Source of the DNA: an uncultured Clostridia bacterium
GTDB lineage: Bacteria > Bacillota > Clostridia > TANB77 > CAG-508
Length of the DNA stretch: 33,678 nt
Direction: 5' to 3'
NCBI GenBank assembly: GCA_947426305.1
Contig: CANEDP010000018.1
Coordinates: 1 to 33,678, forward strand
Made by a program: the position numbers and the translations under genes. The first letter of the stretch is position 1; each line of letters begins with the position of its first letter. Below the pieces are notes generated by a model. It was not told where the DNA came from. It saw nothing but the letters and a program-made list of their open reading frames with translations, and ran no database searches. Below are positions 1 to 6,954 of the stretch, one piece after another.

Positions 1-50
1 ATTCCTTGATGAGTGCTTAAAATAGTGTCCAACTTTTTGGGGTCAGTACA
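1..50 (+). mobile_element. 3' end of an IS3-family (IS150-like) element, cut by the window edge
   Basis: Bases 3-20 read S-L-M-S-A-stop, the usual last residues of IS3-family OrfB transposases. The stretch at 26-50 (TGTCCAACTTTTTGGGG, then TCAGTACA) looks like the terminal inverted repeat of this group. Its reverse complement matches the left end of the relic at 15228-15252 at about 19 of 25 positions, so the window holds two separate traces of related elements. The rest lies outside the window, so I cannot say whether it is intact. Confidence 0.55.
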
Positions 51-52
51 AC

Positions 53-81
53 TTGCAAATTTATGTAAAATGTGGTATAAT
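53..81 (+). promoter_or_regulatory. SigA-type promoter for the NUDIX gene
   Basis: TTGCAA at 53-58 and TATAAT at 76-81 are separated by 17 bases. The segment GTAAAATGTGGTATAAT is repeated exactly in the promoter at 2516-2544. The leader to the start codon at 224 is about 135 bases. Confidence 0.7.
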
Positions 82-223
82 ATAGAAAAAAGATGATGAT
101 ACAACATTATTTCGATTTATGTGCATTCTGAAATGAAAGAGAATTGATGATGCAATTTGCGGGAATTTTAGGTTATTCGCATAAAGAATTTAACCAACGA
201 GGGAAAGGAAGGATAAGATAAGT

Positions 224-763
224 ATGGAAAAAATCGATGTTCTCGATGAAAATGGAAATCAAACAGGCGAAATTGTTTCGCGAGAAGAAGTACACAAATT
301 AGGTTTGTGGCATAAATGCGTACACATTTGGTTAATCAATGGGAAAGGCGAAGTGTTATTGCAGAAAAGAAGTGCACAAAAGGCAACCAATCCAAATATG
401 TGGACAACAGCAACATCAGGTCATTTGTCAGCAGGAGATTCAAGTATCGAAGGTGCGATTCGAGAACTTGGCGAAGAAATTGGATTAGAAGCCAAAGAAA
501 GTGATTTGCAATATTTGTTTACGGTAAAAGAAAGCGGAATCAACGACAATCAAGATAGAAAAATCATTGAAAATGAAATTACGGATGTATATTTAATAAA
601 GAAAGATATTGATATTTCAAAATTGAAATTGCAGGAAGAAGAAGTCTCGGAAATAAAATGGTTTTCATATGAAGAATTTAAGAAAATGGTGATTGAAAAA
701 GACGAAAGTCTTGTGCCACATAGAGAAATGCAGATGAAGATATTGGAGATTTTGGGAATATAA
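224..763 (+). CDS. NUDIX hydrolase of the isopentenyl-diphosphate isomerase-like/YfcD group
   Basis: This 179-residue protein has a complete NUDIX box near residues 66-88 (GHLSAGD, then AIRELGEEIGL), whose glutamates bind the divalent metal that cleaves nucleoside diphosphate-linked substrates. The N-terminal part (DVLDENGNQTGE, then HKCVHIWLIN and LLQKRS) is typical of the IDI-like/YfcD branch. True type I isopentenyl isomerases carry extra Cys and Glu motifs that I do not see clearly, so a general pyrophosphohydrolase is the safer call. The start follows a GGAAAGGAAGG ribosome site. The gene stands alone between its own promoter and a bidirectional hairpin terminator. It contains no in-frame CGG codon. 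The substrate cannot be read from the sequence. Confidence 0.88.
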   Translation: MEKIDVLDENGNQTGEIVSREEVHKLGLWHKCVHIWLINGKGEVLLQKRSAQKATNPNMWTTATSGHLSAGDSSIEGAIRELGEEIGLEAKESDLQYLFTVKESGINDNQDRKIIENEITDVYLIKKDIDISKLKLQEEEVSEIKWFSYEEFKKMVIEKDESLVPHREMQMKILEILGI

Positions 764-766
764 AAC

Positions 767-805
767 AAAACAGCGTGAAAAAAATTATTGTTTTCACGCT
801 GTTTT
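767..805. terminator. Bidirectional rho-independent terminator
   Basis: A 15-base perfect inverted repeat (AAAACAGCGTGAAAA at 767-781 and its complement at 791-805) encloses a 9-base loop. It has A/T runs on both sides, so it can end both the NUDIX gene and the minus-strand orphan. Confidence 0.85.
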
Positions 806-814
806 ATTGCCTTA

Positions 815-997
815 CTACAATAGGAATGCTTCTTCTTTAAGTATAATTGTTTTGAGATCCCCATTTGGAGTAAACTCATAATCGAACATATCCATATCCG
901 TACCTTGCGGCAATCCATATAAGCAGTTGAGATTTTCTTCCCATTGGTTCGGCACATAAAATGAATTATGCAGGACACCTTTGATAGTTTTGTTCAT
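815..997 (-). CDS. Small hypothetical protein (60 aa)
   Basis: I do not recognise this protein. The start at 997 is preferred over the upstream ATG at 1006, because the minus-strand AAAGAAAGG site lies 9 bases before 997 but touches the ATG at 1006. The 60 residues are soluble-looking and rich in Asn and Asp (for example MDMFDYEFTPNGD) with no membrane segment. It has a strong promoter of its own (1051-1079, minus) and a terminator at 767-805, which supports a real transcript. It resembles the other single orphans in the window in its layout, but it contains no CGG codon. Function unknown. Confidence 0.5.
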   Translation of the reverse strand: MNKTIKGVLHNSFYVPNQWEENLNCLYGLPQGTDMDMFDYEFTPNGDLKTIILKEEAFLL

Positions 998-1050
998 GTT
1001 GCTCATCCTTTCTTTTGGGTTTGCTGAAATTCTAAAGTTACTGTAAAATA

Positions 1051-1079
1051 AGTATATAATAAAATTGAAAAAATGTCAA
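1051..1079 (-). promoter_or_regulatory. SigA-type promoter for the small orphan gene
   Basis: On the minus strand TTGACA (1079-1074), a 17-base spacer and TATACT (1056-1051) give a near-consensus promoter firing towards 997. It lies back to back with the dapL promoter. Confidence 0.7.
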
Positions 1080-1118
1080 ATATCAGTTACATATTTAATG
1101 TTGTAGTTCTAAAAAATA

Positions 1119-1147
1119 TTGCAAAAAAATAGAGATAATGATACAAT
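1119..1147 (+). promoter_or_regulatory. Probable promoter for dapL
   Basis: TTGCAA at 1119-1124 and TACAAT at 1142-1147 with a 17-base spacer. The region is very AT-rich, so chance matches are likely and the call is moderate. Confidence 0.5.
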
Positions 1148-1211
1148 CATTTCAAATAAGAATAATAATTTATTTTTTTAAAAATATAATCATATAGAAA
1201 GAAGGTAAAAT

Positions 1212-2441
1212 ATGATTAAAATTAATGAGAATTTTTTAGAATTACAAGACAGTTATTTATTTTCCACCATTGCCAAAAAAGTGGCAGAGTTTAGCGCCAA
1301 AAATCCAGACAAGAAAATTATAAAATTAGGAATTGGAGATGTCACAAGACCAATTGCGCCAGCAATTGTAGAAGCTATGAAAAAAGCAGTAGACGAAGAA
1401 GGAAAGTCAGAGACTTTTCGTGGTTATGGACCAGACCAAGGCTACGAGTTTTTGCGAGAAAAAATTGTGGAATTTGACTACCAAAAACGTGGCGTAAATA
1501 TTTTGCCAGATGAAATTTTTGTTTCAGACGGAGCCAAATGCGACTGTGGCAATATTGGCGATATTTTAGGAATTGATAACATCGTTGCTATCACAGACCC
1601 TGTTTATCCAGTTTACTTAGATACCAATGTTATGGCAGGAAGAGCTGGAAAATACAATCCAGAAAAAGGTGCATATGAAAACATGATTTATATGCCAGCA
1701 ACCGCAGAAAATGGTTTTGTACCAGTTTTTCCAGAAAAAGTGCCAGATATGATTTATTTGTGTTTGCCCAATAATCCAACAGGAACGACTTTAACGAAAA
1801 ATGAACTAAAAAAATGGGTCGATTATGCCAAAGAAAATAAATCTCTCATTTTATTTGATTCTGCGTATGAAGCATTTATCAGTGAAGCAGATGTGCCACA
1901 TACGATTTTTGAAATCGAAGGAGCAAAAGAAGTTGCTATCGAATTTCGAAGTTTTTCAAAAACAGCAGGATTTACAGGAATTCGTTGTGCATATACGGTT
2001 GTTCCGAAAGAATTGAAAGGCTATACCAAATCTGGGCAAGAGATTTGCTTAAATAATTTGTGGAATCGACGTCACGGAACGAAATTTAATGGAGTTTCAT
2101 ATCCAGTACAACGTGCGGCAGAAGCGGTTTATAGTGAAGACGGACAGAAACAAATTAAGGAAAATATTCAGTATTATATGGAAAATGCAAAAATTATTAA
2201 AGCAGGACTAAAAGAGGCAGGATATACGGTATTTGGTGGAATAAATGCACCTTATATTTGGTTGAAAGTGCCAGAAGGAATGGGGTCTTGGGAGTTTTTT
2301 GACCAATTGTTAACCAAAGCAAATGTAGTTGGAACGCCAGGTGTAGGATTTGGTCCAAGCGGAGAAGGATATTTCCGATTAACCGCTTTTGGAACGAGAG
2401 AAAATACGGTGGAAGCGATTGAGAGAATTAAGAGAATGTAA
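1212..2441 (+). CDS. dapL: LL-diaminopimelate aminotransferase
   Basis: This PLP-dependent class I/II aminotransferase of 409 residues, the usual family length, converts tetrahydrodipicolinate directly to LL-diaminopimelate in lysine and peptidoglycan synthesis. The DapL signature is visible throughout: the N-terminal [13 protein letters not shown] and [13 protein letters not shown], the [10 protein letters not shown] loop, the FDSAYEAF block, and [15 protein letters not shown], which carries the PLP-binding lysine. The arginine of [11 protein letters not shown] near the C-terminus would bind the substrate carboxylate. The start ATG follows AGAAGG. It is monocistronic here. In-frame CGG is absent; arginine is written with AGA, CGT and CGA. 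DapL is common in clostridia and replaces the acyl-intermediate DAP pathways. Confidence 0.96.
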   Translation: MIKINENFLELQDSYLFSTIAKKVAEFSAKNPDKKIIKLGIGDVTRPIAPAIVEAMKKAVDEEGKSETFRGYGPDQGYEFLREKIVEFDYQKRGVNILPDEIFVSDGAKCDCGNIGDILGIDNIVAITDPVYPVYLDTNVMAGRAGKYNPEKGAYENMIYMPATAENGFVPVFPEKVPDMIYLCLPNNPTGTTLTKNELKKWVDYAKENKSLILFDSAYEAFISEADVPHTIFEIEGAKEVAIEFRSFSKTAGFTGIRCAYTVVPKELKGYTKSGQEICLNNLWNRRHGTKFNGVSYPVQRAAEAVYSEDGQKQIKENIQYYMENAKIIKAGLKEAGYTVFGGINAPYIWLKVPEGMGSWEFFDQLLTKANVVGTPGVGFGPSGEGYFRLTAFGTRENTVEAIERIKRM

Positions 2442-2468
2442 AAATATTTTTGCCTAACTCTTTATTAT

Positions 2469-2512
2469 ATCATATTTTTAAGAAAAAGTCATCATATTTT
2501 TAAGAAAAAGTC
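2469..2512 (+). repeat. Two tandem copies of a 22-base unit
   Basis: The unit beginning ATCATATTTTTAAGAAAAAG occurs at 2469-2490 and again, identical, at 2491-2512. It lies directly upstream of the -35 box of the orphan at 2607. It could mark an insertion boundary or an operator, but nothing in the sequence decides this. Confidence 0.8.
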
Positions 2513-2515
2513 AAC

Positions 2516-2544
2516 TTGACATAATTTGTAAAATGTGGTATAAT
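2516..2544 (+). promoter_or_regulatory. Consensus SigA promoter of the SH3-like orphan
   Basis: TTGACA at 2516-2521, a 17-base spacer and TATAAT at 2539-2544: both boxes match consensus exactly. The spacer end and -10 box are identical to the promoter at 53-81. Confidence 0.85.
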
Positions 2545-2580
2545 GTAAGTAATAAAAAAGAATGGAGGCGAAGTACCAAC

Positions 2581-2610
2581 TTGTTCAGTAAGGTTGGGAA
2601 AAAAGTATGA
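2581..2610 (+). CDS. Possible 9-residue leader peptide coupled to the SH3-like gene
   Basis: A TTG codon 12 bases after GGAGG (2564-2568) opens a short frame, M-F-S-K-V-G-K-K-V, whose TGA overlaps the ATG of the next gene as ATGA. The ATG at 2607 has no good ribosome site of its own, so re-initiation from this leader would explain its translation. Very short frames arise by chance, so this remains tentative. Confidence 0.3.
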   Translation: MFSKVGKKV

Positions 2611-2954
2611 AGAAAAAGACAAAAAAAGCATTGATAATTACTCTGGCGGTTTTGGATCTGATTGCTGTGGCTATTGTTGGTAAGCCACGGGAGAAGTTTT
2701 CGGAGGAAATTGAGCAAACTCCGATGCGAGTTTGTTTTGAACGAGTGAATGTTCGGAAAGAGCCAAGTACAAGTTCGGAAATAGTGGGCGAATATGTTCT
2801 TGCCGAAGAAATCCACTTGTCTGGAAAAATAGTAACACTTTTTTTTGATGAAATGTCCGAAGGTGTCTGGTATGAAACGAGAAGTGGACATTGGATAACA
2901 GCCAAATCTGTTGTCGACTTGGAGACATTTGATGCAAAATTTGGGAAGTACTGA
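2607..2954 (+). CDS. Secreted or membrane-anchored SH3-like protein, foreign-looking orphan
   Basis: This 115-residue protein starts with a basic N-terminus and one hydrophobic segment (about residues 8-26), a signal peptide or anchor. The rest resembles a bacterial SH3 domain: VCFERVNVRKEPSTSSEIVG fits the usual LNVRxGPSTSxxVIG opening, and WYETRSGHWITAKSV fits the later strands. Such domains often bind cell wall. It uses CGG twice as plain arginine (2688-2690 and 2757-2759), and the second is the conserved arginine of the SH3 opening. In the core genes CGG always marks a frameshift instead. Its codons are also less AT-biased than those of its neighbours. I infer recent transfer. If CGG always shifted here, the protein would be truncated shortly after residue 27. 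Confidence 0.65.
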   Translation: MKKKTKKALIITLAVLDLIAVAIVGKPREKFSEEIEQTPMRVCFERVNVRKEPSTSSEIVGEYVLAEEIHLSGKIVTLFFDEMSEGVWYETRSGHWITAKSVVDLETFDAKFGKY

Positions 2955-2968
2955 CTTCCCATTTTTTT
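2943..2968 (+). terminator. Rho-independent terminator of the SH3-like orphan
   Basis: GGGAAGT (2943-2949), loop ACTG and ACTTCCC (2954-2960) form a 7-bp stem followed by a run of seven T. The hairpin overlaps the stop codon at 2952-2954. Confidence 0.85.
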
Positions 2969-2970
2969 AT

Positions 2971-3000
2971 GTATAAAACTCTCTTTTTTGGGAAATAATG
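2971..3000 (+). promoter_or_regulatory. Sigma-F/sigma-G type forespore promoter upstream of sigG
   Basis: GTATA at 2971-2975, 15 bases, then GGAAATAATG at 2991-3000 fits the known forespore consensus (GYATA, about 15-16 bases, GGNNANAHTR). In Bacillus, sigG is transcribed by sigma-F, so position and sequence agree. No TTGACA/TATAAT pair lies here. Confidence 0.65.
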
Positions 3001-3034
3001 TAATTACATTAAAGTACAAAAGGGGGTTTTTTAG

Positions 3035-3809
3035 TTGATTAACAAGGTAGAAATCAGCAACGTAAACACCTCTAAATTAAAAGTATTAACAAATGCGGAA
3101 AACAAAGAATTATTTAAACAAATGAACGAAGGAGACGAAGGGGCAAGAGAAAAAATTATACAAGGAAATTTGAGATTAGTATTAAGTGTCATTCAAAGAT
3201 TTGGAGGACGTCGGAGAAAATTCTGACGATTTATTTCAGGTAGGTTGCGTCGGTCTAATAAAAGCGATTGATAATTTCGATACCACATTGGATATTCAGT
3301 TGAGTACGTATGCAGTGCCAATGATTATCGGAGAAATTCGTAGATATTTGCGAGATAATAATATGGTTCGTGTGAGTCGCTCAATTCGAGATTTAGCGTA
3401 TAAAGTTTTGCAGGCGAAAGAAAAAATTACGAAGGAAACGGGTAAAGAGCCAAATATTGACGAAATTGCAAAGGAATTGCAGGTGGAAAGAGAAGATATT
3501 GTCATGAGTTTGGATGCAATTCAAGATCCTGTTTCGCTTCAAGAGCCGGTTTATAATGACGGAAGTGATAGTATTTACATTATGGATCAAGTCAAAGACA
3601 AGAAAAACACAGATGAAATGTGGGCAGAAAATATTACGATTTCAGAAGCGCTTAAAAAGCTAACAGAAAAAGAGCAAATGATTATTAATAAAAGATTTTT
3701 TGCAGGTAGAACGCAAATGGAAGTGGCAGAAGAAATTGGAATTTCGCAGGCGCAGGTTTCGCGTTTGGAGAAAACGGCAATTGATCATATGCGCAGGTTG
3801 TATAAATAA
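3035..3809 (+). CDS. sigG: Forespore sigma factor SigG, read through a +1 frameshift at CGG
   Basis: The 257-residue product is the late forespore sigma factor. It starts at TTG after AAAAGGGGG, and the N-terminus INKVEISNVNTSKLKVL is the SigG signature that contacts anti-sigma factors. Region 2 (NLRLVLSVIQRF, then DDLFQVGCVGLIKAIDNFD, YAVPMIIGEIRRYLRDNN) and region 4 (MEVAEEIGISQAQVSRLEK) are intact. The frame breaks at 3212: continuing in frame gives stop TGA at 3224. Reading CGT-(C)GGA-GAA restores FGGRGENSDDLFQVGC, matching the conserved R-G-E-x-x-DDLFQ block of the family. No other defect is present. The upstream sigma-F-like promoter fits its role. The usual spoIIGA and sigE neighbours are missing; the gene stands between an imported orphan and a minus-strand ylmC-type gene. 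Confidence 0.93.
3212..3215 (+). other. CGGA +1 frameshift site in sigG
   Basis: CGG is in frame as codon 60, after CGT. Skipping the C gives GGA GAA, the conserved Gly-Glu of the SigG R-G-E motif. An SD-like GGAGG (3203-3207) sits four bases before the CGG, as in prfB, but the other sites lack it, so it is not a shared element. Confidence 0.85.
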
Positions 3810-3870
3810 AGATAGCCGTTAGCAACAAACGAGTATTAAGGATATCTTAACTTCATTGAAAAAATATCAT

Positions 3871-4107
3871 TTAGAAATCAACAAGAATGATGTCATCACC
3901 AATGCACGTGATATTTTCCCAAGGAATAACAATATCATTTCCACTGGCAAAAAGATTGAAAAATTTGGTATTTCCAGGCACGATAATAGAAGTAATCGTG
4001 CCTGTTTTTAAATCAGCAGTAACGTCTTGCACAAGCCCAAGGCGTTTTGCGTTTTTGATATTGATGACTTCTTTGTGTTTAAAATCAAGACCTTTTTCGT
4101 ATTCCAT
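3871..4107 (-). CDS. YlmC/YmxH-family PRC-barrel sporulation protein
   Basis: The 78-residue protein fits the small PRC-barrel family found in spore-formers: LDFKHKEVINIKNAKRLGLV, then DLKTGTITSIIVPG and the closing DIVIPWENITCIGDDIILVD. Family members are linked with sporulation but have no defined biochemical role. I place the start at 4107 because GGAGG lies five bases before that ATG; the ATG at 4119 is upstream of the ribosome site. It converges on sigG. The 60-base gap between them holds only a weak palindrome (TTAAGGATATCTTAA). No in-frame CGG. Confidence 0.85.
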   Translation of the reverse strand: MEYEKGLDFKHKEVINIKNAKRLGLVQDVTADLKTGTITSIIVPGNTKFFNLFASGNDIVIPWENITCIGDDIILVDF

Positions 4108-4225
4108 AGAATCCTCCATTTAATTTATTATATGAGGATAAGGAAGATTTTATGAAATATTTATTACAATTGTAGACAAACTGTAAAAGTGTGATACCAT
4201 AAAGTTTATCCTTTTCAAAGAAAAT

Positions 4226-4326
4226 CTTTCGGAAAGGAGGTACATACGCAATCACACAATACGAACTGATTTGGCGTTTGATTAGATTACTCCTTGAAAA
4301 AGAAATTGTCAATAGTTTTCAAGTAT
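4226..4326 (+). other. Possible SHOCT-like micropeptide, no standard start codon
   Basis: The 4108-4378 gap has no clear gene. A strong GGAAAGGAGG (4231-4240) is followed 10 bases later by an open frame beginning at ATC, reading ITQYELIWRLIRLLLEKEIV and ending at TAA (4324-4326). The hydrophobic and charged pattern resembles the short SHOCT-type helices seen in many clostridial small proteins. The start would have to be ATC, which is rare, so this could be a relic or chance. Confidence 0.25.
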
Positions 4327-4378
4327 AATTTCCTAAATTTTGGAAAAAACTAAAGAAAATTTTATTTTAGGAGGAACT

Positions 4379-4705
4379 ATGCAGTTAAGTAAAATGAAAA
4401 ATATTATTGTTTTAAGAGGAATGTCTTCAAATGTTGTAGATGAGGCAATTGTGGTGCTTAAGCCAAATGTTAAATTAAAGCAAAGCGAATATAAGCACAA
4501 AGGAAAAATGGCTTCAATTGATAAAAATAAAAAAATGATTGTTACCAAAGAAGCAGAAAATACGATTAATCTGTATATCAAAAAGCTTCAAAAGGATTGC
4601 AAAACGCAAGTCAATGACCAACTAAAAATGAAATATAAATTTTTGCAAATATGCAATATTGCTTTAATTTGCACCATAATTATCGCGGCGTTAATCCTGT
4701 CTTAA
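4379..4705 (+). CDS. Small tail-anchored membrane protein, unknown function
   Basis: I do not recognise this 108-residue protein. The start is the ATG at 4379, eight bases or fewer after TTTAGGAGGAACT, rather than an upstream in-frame ATG at 4340 with no ribosome site. The first 85 residues are basic and lysine-rich; the last 20 (about QICNIALICTIIIAALILS) form one hydrophobic segment ending at the C-terminus, so the body would face the cytoplasm. It precedes spoIVFA by about 70 bases in the same direction, which suggests but does not prove a role in sporulation. No in-frame CGG. Confidence 0.7.
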   Translation: MQLSKMKNIIVLRGMSSNVVDEAIVVLKPNVKLKQSEYKHKGKMASIDKNKKMIVTKEAENTINLYIKKLQKDCKTQVNDQLKMKYKFLQICNIALICTIIIAALILS

Positions 4706-4774
4706 ATAAAAATGGACATAAAAATTTTTTTCAAGAATATATTTAATTATACTTTAGAAGAGAGGTGAGTATTT

Positions 4775-5647
4775 TTGGAAAGAATTTTGAGAGATGATGA
4801 AAAGATACGAAAAGCAGAAGAAATCTGTTATAGGCGAAATCACAGAAATGCTTTGATGGGACGAGAGCCAAAAAGGCAAAAAACATATTTAGGAAGTAAA
4901 ATTTTGCTAGAAATGCTTATTTTGCTATTATTGGCTGTAACGGTTTTTGCCGTGAAAAATAAAGATTATATTTTTACGGAAAATTTCTTAAATCATTGTG
5001 CACAATACAACATCAATTTAAGCGAAAAATTTAGCTTTATTTTGGCTTATTTTAAAGAAGATAACGAAGGCGATGAAATTTTTGTCAATAATTCGTCCAA
5101 TCCGCCACCAGAAAATCAAAACCAAGAAAGTGTGCCAGAAACTACAAATCTAGAAAATCCCAATCCACCAGAAATTACAGAAGTAGTACAGGTTCAAGGA
5201 GAAGAGACACAATCCAATTTGGGGCAAATGGTTATAACCGATAGCGTTTCTTTAAAAAATGCCTTCACTTTTACCAAGCCAATTGAAGGAATTGTGACAT
5301 CTGGATTTGGCTCCAAAACATCGCAATACCAAAACATTACAGGCGCCCACACAGGAATTGACTTGGGTGCAGATAGTGGCACGAAAATAAAGGCGGCAAT
5401 GTCTGGAACTGTGACACAAGTGTCAAAAGAAGGCGATTATGGAAATCATATTAGAATTACAAAGAACAACATTACAACCTTATATGCACATTGCCAAGAT
5501 ATGTATGTAGCTGAAGGACAAGAAATAACAGAAGGACAAGAAATTGCTAGTGTTGGAAGTACGGGAAATAGTACAGGTCCGCATTTGCATTTTGAAATTC
5601 GAATTGACAATACTCCAATTAATCCAGCAGAAATTATAGAATTTTAG
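4775..5647 (+). CDS. spoIVFA: M23 peptidase-like protein in the SpoIVFA position
   Basis: This 290-residue protein has a basic N-terminus (1-40), one membrane segment (about 43-61), a Pro/Asn/Glu-rich linker (about 100-150) and a C-terminal LytM/M23 domain (about 165-288). The M23 zinc ligands and catalytic residues are all visible: GAHTGIDLG (H192, D196), LYAHC (H239) and GPHLHFE (H270, H272). It lies eight bases before spoIVFB, the arrangement of the spoIVF operon, in which SpoIVFA holds the SpoIVFB protease complex in the outer forespore membrane. The complete active site means it may also act as an endopeptidase, like SpoIIQ-type proteins. The start is TTG after AGAGAGGTGAG. Confidence 0.85.
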   Translation: MERILRDDEKIRKAEEICYRRNHRNALMGREPKRQKTYLGSKILLEMLILLLLAVTVFAVKNKDYIFTENFLNHCAQYNINLSEKFSFILAYFKEDNEGDEIFVNNSSNPPPENQNQESVPETTNLENPNPPEITEVVQVQGEETQSNLGQMVITDSVSLKNAFTFTKPIEGIVTSGFGSKTSQYQNITGAHTGIDLGADSGTKIKAAMSGTVTQVSKEGDYGNHIRITKNNITTLYAHCQDMYVAEGQEITEGQEIASVGSTGNSTGPHLHFEIRIDNTPINPAEIIEF

Positions 5648-5655
5648 GAGGTCCT

Positions 5656-6274
5656 ATGAAAATCGAAATTAATTTGAAAATTATTTTGCTTGGAATTCTG
5701 TTTTTCATTTTAAAACAATTGGACATTTATTTGATATTTATTATTTTTATTACTCTACACGAAATGGCGCATTTAAGCGTAGGAATGCTAGTACGGATTA
5801 CGTCCAAAAGTTTTCAAAATCAATCCACTTGGTGTTTCGGTGGAATTTTATATGTATCAATCAAGAAGTAGTATAAAAAAGATTGTCACATATTTGGCTG
5901 GACCAACCTTAAATTTTGCTATGAGTGCGATTTTTATGGTCCTTCCTATTGATGAAAATTTGAAAATGAAAATTGTGTACACAAATTTATTATTGGGAAT
6001 TTTTAATCTCATACCAATCATTCCACTAGATGGTGGGAAAATTTTGAAAGAAATTTTAGTCAAAATGCTCGGAAACAAAGATGCTACAATTTTTATGAAT
6101 CGATTAACGCAAGTAATTTTAGTGGCTTTTACACTGATTTATAGTGTTTGGATATTGAAATTGAAGAATTTTGCTATTTTTTTGCTTATATTATATTTGT
6201 GGTATTTGAAATATTTGGAGGACAGAAAAGTGCATACTTTGCTCAAAGCGTATGAAATAATTGAGAAAAATTAA
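5656..6274 (+). CDS. spoIVFB: SpoIVFB-type M50 intramembrane metalloprotease, +1 frameshift at CGG
   Basis: The 205-residue product is a site-2 protease that in Bacillus cleaves pro-sigma-K in the mother cell. It shows the zinc motif HEMAH in a membrane helix (about residues 36-40) and the second motif NLIPIIPLDGGKIL that supplies the aspartate. In frame, translation ends at TAG 5869. The break is at 5794: reading GTA-(C)GGA-TTA gives GMLVGLRPKVFKINPLGVSV, matching the family's L-G-x-K-P-K-x-F-x-I-x-P-x-G block, and the frame then stays open to 6274. The GGAGG start is good, and the gene is eight bases after spoIVFA. A hairpin at 6281-6312 closes the unit. Confidence 0.92.
5794..5797 (+). other. 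CGGA +1 frameshift site in spoIVFB
   Basis: CGG is in frame as codon 47, after GTA. Without the C, GGA TTA CGT CCA reads G-L-R-P, the expected family sequence. It is the only one of the ten sites preceded by A; eight are preceded by T and one by C. Confidence 0.8.
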
Positions 6275-6280
6275 AATAGA

Positions 6281-6312
6281 AAAACGACTACCTTGTTTAA
6301 GATAGTCGTTTT
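6281..6312. terminator. Bidirectional terminator between spoIVFB and the minus-strand orphan
   Basis: AAAACGACTA (6281-6290) pairs with TAGTCGTTTT (6303-6312) around a 12-base loop, with A and T runs on the two sides. Confidence 0.8.
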
Positions 6313-6317
6313 CTGTG

Positions 6318-6632
6318 TTAATCATTTTCGACTTTTCCTACGAAATCAAAGATGGAAAACAATTCAACCCACAATTTGTCATCGAGTGGAAGTTTGACTG
6401 ATTCAAAGTTTTCAATTGTTGGGCAAGAATAGCGCACATAGTTGTCCCGCTCATGAATGTAGAACACATACTCTGGGTGGAGTTTGCGCATTCCGATGAT
6501 TTTTTCCATTGTAATTGAAGTGTAGGGATTAACCGGATTTTGCTTTATCCGAAGACGGATTAAGCAGTGCGAAGGAAAACTTTTTTTGGCCTTTTCTACA
6601 TCAGCCTTAAAGAAATGTTTAGATTTTTTCAT
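6318..6632 (-). CDS. Hypothetical protein, foreign-looking orphan (104 aa)
   Basis: I do not recognise this protein. It is basic at the N-terminus, has no membrane segment, and mixes aromatic and charged residues (for example HPEYVFYIHERDNYVRYSC). AAGGAGG stands directly before the start, and it has a promoter (6675-6702, minus) and a shared terminator, so it is probably expressed. It uses CGG twice as ordinary arginine, in CTT CGG ATA and GAG CGG GAC. The first is the same seven-base context (CTTCGGA) that marks three frameshift sites in core genes; shifting here would hit TAA at once. This makes it the sharpest local contradiction of a universal CGG shift, or an imported gene that the host cannot read. 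Confidence 0.6.
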   Translation of the reverse strand: MKKSKHFFKADVEKAKKSFPSHCLIRLRIKQNPVNPYTSITMEKIIGMRKLHPEYVFYIHERDNYVRYSCPTIENFESVKLPLDDKLWVELFSIFDFVGKVEND

Positions 6633-6674
6633 AAAAATCCTCCTTTTTATGCTTCTAATAGTTAAGATAGAAAT

Positions 6675-6702
6675 ATTATAGCATATATTTTAGAAAAATC
6701 AA
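6675..6702 (-). promoter_or_regulatory. Promoter of the 6318-6632 orphan
   Basis: On the minus strand TTGATT (6702-6697), 16 bases and TATAAT (6680-6675). It is back to back with the rpoB promoter. Confidence 0.65.
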
Positions 6703-6725
6703 CCATAAAATTTTCAAAAAATGGC

Positions 6726-6754
6726 TTGACTTCTCTGCTAAAATAGTGTATAAT
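6726..6754 (+). promoter_or_regulatory. SigA promoter of the rpoBC operon
   Basis: TTGACT at 6726-6731, a 17-base spacer and TATAAT at 6749-6754. The transcript has a leader of about 190 bases before rpoB. rpoB is therefore transcribed separately from the ribosomal protein genes rplJ-rplL that usually precede it. Confidence 0.85.
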
Positions 6755-6795
6755 ATTTCAGTAATTTTATATAAAACCGTTATATAATTTTTGTG

Positions 6796-6901
6796 TTTCA
6801 AGAGGAATTAGGCAAAAGAGGAACTATTTAAAAAATTGCTATTTTTAAGCAGGGATAGGGTTTTTTAGGATAACAACCTTTTGCATAAGAGGGACTTGAA
6901 A
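6796..6901 (+). ncRNA. Nested-hairpin 5' leader of the rpoB mRNA
   Basis: Three nested inverted repeats are visible: TTTCAAG (6796-6802) with CTTGAAA (6895-6901), GCAAAAG (6812-6818) with CTTTTGC (6878-6884), and TGCT (6837-6840) with AGCA (6848-6851). Together they could fold into one long interrupted stem before the rpoB ribosome site. I see no known riboswitch or L10-binding pattern. Pairing is inferred by eye only. Confidence 0.4.
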
Positions 6902-6954
6902 GAGCAAAGTTCATATATTACCTGCTAAAGTTTTAAGAAAAGGTGGTTTTTATT

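Noticed and set aside
3186..3240. SD-like GGAGG before the sigG shift as a general stimulator
   Set aside because: The other nine sites lack a comparable SD-like sequence at that distance.
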